This document shows positions 6,234 through 10,607 of a stretch of 10,607 bases of DNA, piece after piece; position 1 is the stretch's first letter; the number at the start of each line of letters is the position of its first letter. The notes under the pieces are model-generated. The model ran no database searches. It was given only the letters and a program-made list of their open reading frames with translations, and was not told where the DNA came from. The translations under genes were made by a program, and so were the position numbers. The stretch covers positions 1 to 10,607 of the forward strand of contig CAAFEV010000131.1 of NCBI GenBank assembly GCA_900762005.1, in the 5' to 3' direction. The DNA is from an uncultured Oscillospiraceae bacterium. Lineage in GTDB: Bacteria > Bacillota > Clostridia > Oscillospirales > Oscillospiraceae.

Positions 6234-9200
6234 GTTTGTGTTAACGCCGCAGCAAACCGCGTCGGTGGAGCATCGCGGCAGCACGGTTTTAATCTCAGCG
6301 GCAGCGGGCTCGGGCAAAACAAAGGTGCTCATTGACCGCGTGCTGCGCCGTGTCGAGACGGAAAACTGCAATGTCGATGACTTTCTGATGATAACCTTTA
6401 CAAAGGCAGCGGCCGCTGAGCTGCGCGGCAAGCTGATTGCCCGCCTGAGCGACCTGCTTGCGAAGCAGCCGGACGACCGCCATTTACAGCAGCAGCTGAG
6501 CCGTGTCTATCTGGCACAGATTTCAACGGTTCACGCCTTTTGCGCCAACCTTCTCCGAGATTACGCCCATCTGCTGGAGCTGCCGGCGGATTTCCGCATC
6601 TGCGACGAGCAGGAGGGGCAGCTTTTGAAGGAACGCGCCATGCGCACCACGCTGGACAAGGCGTATGAAAATATGAGCGACGACGCGGAGCTTGCGGCCG
6701 TGCTGAATATGCTCGGCGCGGGGCGCGATGACCGCGAGCTGCCGCAGCTCATCGAGCAGCTTTTTACAAATGTGCAAAACACCGTCAACCCGGAGCGGCG
6801 CTTTGCCGAGCTGGAGCAGTGTCTTGATTTATCCGGCTGTGAAGATGCCTCATCGACCGTTTGGTGTGCCTATTTGATGCAGGAGGCAAAAACGGTATTT
6901 CGCCACGAGGAAAAGAATGCGGAGTGCTGCCTTGAGCAGATTGCGGCAGAGCCGACGCTTGCGCCGTATGCCGAAGCCTTTCTCAAGCTGCGCGCGCTGT
7001 TAAAAGCCCTTGCCGCTGCGGAAACATGGCAGGAGCTCAATGGGACAGAGCTTGACCGCATCAGCCTGAAAAGAGCCGCAAACTGCGCCAACCCGGAGCT
7101 TCAGGAGCAGCTGAAGGTCAGGAAAGCGAATATAACCGGGACGGTCAAGCAATGGCTGAATGTCTTTTCCCGAACCTCGGAGGAGGTACTGCAGGAGCTT
7201 CACCTCGCCGCCGTTGTCCTGCGCGGACTGGTGCGTCTGACACGAAGCTTTTCCGTGCAATACCGGAGCAATAAGCGGCAGCGTCATGTGCTGGATTATA
7301 ACGATTTGGAGCACGAAACCCTGCGCCTGCTTTACGGCAGCGGTTCAACGCCCAATGCAACGGCACGCGAGCTGTCCGAACGCTACACGGAGCTGATGGT
7401 GGACGAATATCAGGATACCAACGCTGTGCAGGATGCCATCTATGCCGCCCTCTCCGCCGAGGGAAGAAATCTCTTTTTTGTCGGAGACGTCAAGCAGTCC
7501 ATCTACCGTTTCCGGCAGGCGGACCCGACCATTTTTTTGGAAAAATACAATCGCTTTGCCGCGTGCGCAGACGCGAAGCCGGGCGAAGCGTGCCGCATTC
7601 TGCTCTCGGACAACTTCCGTTCCCAGCCGGCAATTCTGGCTGCGGCAAACGACGTGTTCCGTCTGTGCATGACGCCGCGTGTCGGCGGTCTGTATTACGG
7701 CGAGAACGAAGCCCTGCGTGCCAAGGGAGATATTCTGCCCTTGGAAACGCCCGTAGAGCTGCATTGCATCAATTCCGGCGGTGCTTCTCAGGCACGCAGC
7801 AGCCGGGCGGAGATTGAGGCGGAATTTACGGCGCGGCGCATTGCCGATATGCTGAAAAACGGTGAGAGTATACCTGAGGGAAAAATGCTGCGACCTGTTT
7901 GTGCGAAGGATATCGTCATTCTCCTGCGCAAAATGAAGGACAAGGCGCAGTACTACGTTGCCGCGCTGCAACGCCGCGGAATTGCCTGCATTTGCAGCAA
8001 TGATAATCTCTTTGATGCCGAGGAGGTCGGCTTTTTAAACGCGCTGCTGCAGGTTATTGACAACCCGAGGCAGGATATTCCGCTTTTGACCGTACTGTTT
8101 TCGCCTGTGTTTCGCTTCACGGCGCAGGAGCTTGCCCTTTTGCGCGCGCACAGGCGCGAGGGCGACCTGTTCGGCACACTGCAAGACAGCGAGCACGGTG
8201 CGCAATTCCTGCAGGCCTTGGAGACCCTGCGCGCCGCGGCGCGGCAGTCGAGTCTTTCGGAGCTGCTGGACACGGCGGACCGGCTGCTCTGTCTGCGTAT
8301 GCGCTACAGCAGTGTGCAGGCGCAGAAGAATATCGACACATTTTTCTCCCTCGCAAACGGCTTTGAGAGCGCGGAGCGGTACGGTCTGCCGGATTTTCTG
8401 CGTTATCTTGCGGTAATCCGCGAAAAGGGGAGACGCGACGCAGAGACACTGAGCGGCGATGCCGTGCGCATCATGAGCGTACACAGCACCAAAGGACTGG
8501 AATTTCCGGTGGTGTTTTTGGCGGATTTGAGCTCGGCAATGAGATTCCGCGATACAGAAAAAAAGGTGCTTTTAGATCCTGTGCTCGGCATTGCCTGTGA
8601 CATTTATGACGAGAAGAACCGCGTCCGTTATCCGACGGTGGCGAAGCTTGCGCTTGCGCAGCGCAGCCGAATTCAGACGCTCTCCGAGGAAATCTGCATT
8701 TTATATGTTGCCATGACGCGGGCAAAGCACCGTCTGATTATGACCTGCTGCAGCGCGACCATGGAAAGCACGCTGAAAGGGATAGCCGAGAATCTCACCG
8801 TTCCCGCAACGGACAGTATGCTTGAAGCCGTGAAATCCGCAGGGCAATGGGTGTTGATGGCAGCCATGACGCATACCGAGGCAGGAGCACTGTTTGAAGT
8901 CGGTGGATATCCCGAGCAGCGCGGTGTTTCGGAGTACCCGTGGAAAATTACGTACCAAAGCGGCATGGACTATCTGCCCGATAGCGACGGCAGGCAAGCG
9001 TTCGTGGCTGCCGCAGTTTCTGAGCCGCTGCTGCCGTGGCTGCCGCTGCACTACGGGCACGAGGCCGCCACAACCGCGCCGAGCAAGCTGACGGCGACGC
9101 AGCTCAAGGGCAGAGCGGCGGATGCTGAGGCAGCCGAGGAAACGAGAGCTATCGCGCCGCCCTTCCGCTTTGTGCGTCCGCGCTTTGAACAAAAAACGAA

Positions 9201-9714
9201 GCTGACGGGTGCAGAGCGCGGCACGGCGATTCACCTTGCCATGCAGTATCTCGATTATTCACGCTGCACCTCGCTTACGGGAGTTCAAAGCGAGCTGACG
9301 CGTCTTTTGCAGCAGCACCGCCTGACACCGGAGCAGGTGCAGGCGGTCGAGCCGGAGAAGCTCCTGCTCTTTTTCCAGTCAGAGCTGGGCAGGCGTGTGC
9401 TCGCCTCGCAGTCGGTGGTGCGTGAGTTTAAATTTTCCATTTTGGAGGACGCGCGGATGTATGTACCGGAACTCTCCGGCGAACAGATGCTCCTGCAGGG
9501 CGTAACGGACTGCTGTATCATCGAGCCGGACGGCTTGGTTATTCTGGATTTTAAGTCCGATTACGTCACGAGGGAGACAATGCCGTTGCGAGCTGAGCAT
9601 TATCGCGGACAGCTCGATGCCTATTCCCGTGCCCTCTCGCGTATTTTCCGAAAACCGGTCAAGCAACGCATTTTGTACTTTTTCGCCACCGATGCACCCT
9701 TCGAGGTATCATAA
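6226..9714 (+). CDS. addA: ATP-dependent helicase/nuclease subunit A (AddA)
   Basis: AddA is the superfamily 1A motor of AddAB, unwinding DNA 3' to 5' and cutting one strand during break repair. The 1162-residue protein is near the usual family size. Helicase motifs are all intact: Q motif LTPQQ (6-10), Walker A AAAGSGKT (25-32), motif Ia ITFTKAAAAE, motif II DEYQD (393-397), motif III GDVKQSIYRF (420-429), motif IV DNFRSQP, motif V VHSTKGLEF (752-760) and motif VI YVAMTRAKH (827-835). The C-terminal RecB-like nuclease has GTAIH (H1003), GVTD (D1095), LDFKSD (D1108, K1110) and QLDAY (Q1129, Y1133). The ATG at 6226 has GGAGGG six bases upstream and overlaps the addB stop. An A AAA AAG heptamer lies in frame at 8559-8565. 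No sbcCD homologue follows within the window; rpe is convergent. Confidence 0.98.
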   Translation: MSEFVLTPQQTASVEHRGSTVLISAAAGSGKTKVLIDRVLRRVETENCNVDDFLMITFTKAAAAELRGKLIARLSDLLAKQPDDRHLQQQLSRVYLAQISTVHAFCANLLRDYAHLLELPADFRICDEQEGQLLKERAMRTTLDKAYENMSDDAELAAVLNMLGAGRDDRELPQLIEQLFTNVQNTVNPERRFAELEQCLDLSGCEDASSTVWCAYLMQEAKTVFRHEEKNAECCLEQIAAEPTLAPYAEAFLKLRALLKALAAAETWQELNGTELDRISLKRAANCANPELQEQLKVRKANITGTVKQWLNVFSRTSEEVLQELHLAAVVLRGLVRLTRSFSVQYRSNKRQRHVLDYNDLEHETLRLLYGSGSTPNATARELSERYTELMVDEYQDTNAVQDAIYAALSAEGRNLFFVGDVKQSIYRFRQADPTIFLEKYNRFAACADAKPGEACRILLSDNFRSQPAILAAANDVFRLCMTPRVGGLYYGENEALRAKGDILPLETPVELHCINSGGASQARSSRAEIEAEFTARRIADMLKNGESIPEGKMLRPVCAKDIVILLRKMKDKAQYYVAALQRRGIACICSNDNLFDAEEVGFLNALLQVIDNPRQDIPLLTVLFSPVFRFTAQELALLRAHRREGDLFGTLQDSEHGAQFLQALETLRAAARQSSLSELLDTADRLLCLRMRYSSVQAQKNIDTFFSLANGFESAERYGLPDFLRYLAVIREKGRRDAETLSGDAVRIMSVHSTKGLEFPVVFLADLSSAMRFRDTEKKVLLDPVLGIACDIYDEKNRVRYPTVAKLALAQRSRIQTLSEEICILYVAMTRAKHRLIMTCCSATMESTLKGIAENLTVPATDSMLEAVKSAGQWVLMAAMTHTEAGALFEVGGYPEQRGVSEYPWKITYQSGMDYLPDSDGRQAFVAAAVSEPLLPWLPLHYGHEAATTAPSKLTATQLKGRAADAEAAEETRAIAPPFRFVRPRFEQKTKLTGAERGTAIHLAMQYLDYSRCTSLTGVQSELTRLLQQHRLTPEQVQAVEPEKLLLFFQSELGRRVLASQSVVREFKFSILEDARMYVPELSGEQMLLQGVTDCCIIEPDGLVILDFKSDYVTRETMPLRAEHYRGQLDAYSRALSRIFRKPVKQRILYFFATDAPFEVS

Positions 9715-9726
9715 TATAAATGAATA

Positions 9727-9760
9727 ACAGCCACGCGGAATTGCTTTTCCGCGTGGCTGT
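9727..9760. terminator. Perfect 14-bp hairpin after addA
   Basis: Positions 9727-9740 (ACAGCCACGCGGAA) are the exact reverse complement of 9747-9760, with a six-base loop. It begins 12 bp after the addA stop. On the plus strand it is followed by CCAGACCG, not a T-run. On the minus strand it is followed by TATTCATTTATATTAT, which is T-rich. It may end addA transcripts by another route, protect their 3' ends, or act as a second terminator for rpe on the opposite strand. The stem is certain; its role is inference. Confidence 0.7.
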
Positions 9761-9800
9761 CCAGACCGTCAAAAAACCGGGAGACTAAAGATAGCGGAGG

Positions 9801-9841
9801 GAAGAAAAGAGTGAAAGGAAACCGTCAGGGTGTCCTTTCGC
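9801..9841 (-). terminator. Intrinsic terminator of rpe
   Basis: Read on the minus strand, the stem begins 1-3 bases after the rpe stop. Positions 9833-9839 pair with 9813-9819 (GAAAGGA with TCCTTTC). After one A/G mismatch, 9829-9831 pair with 9821-9823, closing a five-base loop. An outer G-C and G-T pair extend the stem to 9841. The stem is followed on the minus strand by ACTCTTTTCTTC (complement of 9799-9810), a T-rich tail. This is a fair Rho-independent terminator for rpe. Confidence 0.7.
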
Positions 9842-9842
9842 G

Positions 9843-10490
9843 TTACTTTACCGCCCGCACAAATGCGGCAGGGTCGGCTGCACTGAAATACGCGCTTCCG
9901 GCAACCAATACATTCGCGCCGTTTTCCTTGCAAATTTGCGCGGTTTTCTCGTTGATGCCGCCGTCAACCTCCAGCTCACAGGCCGGATTTTGTGCGTCAA
10001 TGTACCCGTGAATGGTGTGCAGCTTCGGCATCATATCTGCCATAAACGACTGTCCGCCGAAGCCCGGCTCGACCGTCATAACCAAAATCAAATCACAGGC
10101 AGGCAAAAAGGGGAGCACCGCTTCCGCATTTGTCCGCGGCTTGATGCAGATTGCCGCCTTTTTCCCGAGCTCGCGGATACGGCGCAGGGCGGCAAGGGTA
10201 TTCTCCGGCGTATCCGCCTCCGTATGGACGGTTAAAATATCACTGCCCGCCTTGCAAAAGGCATCGACATAGCGCAGCGGGCGGTCAATCATCAGATGCA
10301 CGTCCAGCGGCAGGTCGGTTACGCGCCGGATTGCGGCGACCACGGGAATGCCGATGCTGATGTTCGGCACAAACAGACCGTCCATCACATCCACGTGTAC
10401 ATAGTCTGCGCCCGTATCGGAGAGCGCACGGATATCGCGCTCTAAATTAACAAAATCTGCCGATAAAATAGAAGGAGCAACTTTAATCAT
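9843..10490 (-). CDS. rpe: Ribulose-phosphate 3-epimerase
   Basis: Rpe interconverts D-ribulose 5-phosphate and D-xylulose 5-phosphate in the non-oxidative pentose phosphate pathway, as a cytoplasmic metal-dependent TIM barrel. The 215-residue length is normal. Visible family features are APSILSADF (5-13); VHVDVMDG (31-38) with metal ligands H32 and D34 and the first catalytic aspartate region; LDVHLM (62-67) with H65; VEPGFGGQSF (140-149) for phosphate binding; and EVDGGI (174-179) with the second catalytic aspartate D176. GSAYF lies near the C-terminus. The start at 10490 was chosen because GGAGG (minus strand 10501-10497) lies six bases before it; a start six codons upstream would run through that ribosome site. 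The gene has its own promoter, faces addA tail to tail, and is followed at once by a terminator, so it appears monocistronic. Confidence 0.98.
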   Translation of the reverse strand: MIKVAPSILSADFVNLERDIRALSDTGADYVHVDVMDGLFVPNISIGIPVVAAIRRVTDLPLDVHLMIDRPLRYVDAFCKAGSDILTVHTEADTPENTLAALRRIRELGKKAAICIKPRTNAEAVLPFLPACDLILVMTVEPGFGGQSFMADMMPKLHTIHGYIDAQNPACELEVDGGINEKTAQICKENGANVLVAGSAYFSAADPAAFVRAVK

Positions 10491-10496
10491 AGGAAA

Positions 10497-10501
10497 CCTC
10501 C
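10497..10501 (-). promoter_or_regulatory. Shine-Dalgarno setting the rpe start
   Basis: On the minus strand GGAGG lies six bases before the ATG at 10490. This decides against an in-frame ATG at 10508, which would make the ribosome site part of the coding sequence. CTCCG at minus 10531-10527 can pair with CGGAG of this site. Confidence 0.85.
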
Positions 10502-10562
10502 GAAGCATAGAATGGAATGCAGCCGACGGAGTCTTAGCTCACGCGGCAAGGCTGCTTTCATC

Positions 10563-10591
10563 AGTATAATGCTTTTTTCGGCGGGTGTCAA
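10563..10591 (-). promoter_or_regulatory. Sigma-A promoter of rpe
   Basis: On the minus strand a perfect -35 TTGACA (10591-10586) is followed after 17 bp by TATACT (10568-10563), a 5-of-6 match to the -10 consensus. Predicted initiation near 10556-10555 gives a leader of about 65 nucleotides before the rpe ATG. This is the best promoter in the window by consensus match and suggests vegetative, constitutive expression. Confidence 0.88.
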
Positions 10592-10607
10592 ATGCTTCCT
10601 TATTATC
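10592..10607. other. Window edge, nothing recognised
   Basis: The last 16 bases, upstream of the rpe promoter on the minus strand, are AT-rich and hold no recognisable gene, terminator or repeat. The upstream neighbour of rpe lies outside the window. Confidence 0.6.

Noticed and set aside
7345..7971. 208-residue minus-strand open frame opposite addA
   Set aside because: It lies opposite the conserved helicase motifs II-IV of AddA, so its openness is explained by codon bias on the other strand.
9811..10011. GTG-started 66-residue plus-strand frame with GGAGGG nine bases upstream
   Set aside because: The ribosome-like site is tempting, but the frame lies antisense to the rpe 3' end, starts inside the rpe terminator stem, and the peptide has no recognisable feature.
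10491..10508. Six-codon longer start for Rpe
   Set aside because: It would place the strong GGAGG ribosome site inside the coding region. The shorter start gives the normal Rpe N-terminus.
10487..10561. 24-codon minus-strand frame ending in a TGA that overlaps the rpe ATG, as a leader peptide
   Set aside because: Its ATG lies between the -10 box and the predicted transcription start, so it would not be transcribed from the promoter seen, and it has no ribosome site.
1..10607. CRISPR arrays, insertion sequences, tRNA or rRNA genes, phage or defence cassettes
   Set aside because: I looked for regular repeats, transposase motifs, terminal inverted repeats and cloverleaf-like segments and saw none; the genes are ordinary chromosomal core genes.

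Overview
This 10.6-kb window looks like a chromosomal core region of a spore-forming Clostridia bacterium. The coding sequence is GC-rich by eye, which points towards the Oscillospiraceae/Ruminococcaceae side rather than low-GC Clostridium. The evidence is the combination of an MEP-pathway ispE, the sporulation signalling gene spoIIR, a Gram-positive-type addB-addA pair and class I-like promoters with strong GGAGG ribosome binding sites. Genus-level placement is inference. No mobile element, CRISPR array, tRNA or rRNA was seen, and the genes are densely packed with no gap above about 135 bp.

Layout. An AT-rich leader (1-133) carries several TATAAT hexamers and a small hairpin. It precedes a two-gene plus-strand unit: a DUF1015-family protein (134-1375) whose stop overlaps the start of ispE (1372-2229) in ATGA. 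A near-perfect 20-bp hairpin (2239-2281) separates ispE from spoIIR (2287-2898), and its right arm runs into the spoIIR start region. spoIIR ends inside a strong intrinsic terminator (2881-2914). A clear sigma-A promoter (2926-2954) and perfect Shine-Dalgarno then start addB (2973-6233), which overlaps addA (6226-9714) by 8 bp. A convergent intergenic region with two hairpins (9715-9842) separates addA from minus-strand rpe (9843-10490), which has its own near-consensus sigma-A promoter at the right edge.

How the genes work together. The window holds three unrelated functions. ispE supplies isoprenoid precursors, together with a protein of unknown role. spoIIR links forespore gene expression to mother-cell sigma-E activation. 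addAB encodes the two-subunit helicase-nuclease that processes double-strand breaks for recombination. rpe is a pentose phosphate enzyme that is transcribed separately.

I found no wholly new system. The observations most worth checking are an AddB subunit whose N-terminal Walker A motif is replaced residue for residue by an unrelated sequence, and the long hairpin that appears both to end the ispE transcript and to mask the spoIIR ribosome binding region. Weaker observations are an A AAA AAG slippery heptamer in addA, a possible anti-Shine-Dalgarno leader on rpe, and translational coupling of DUF1015 to ispE.
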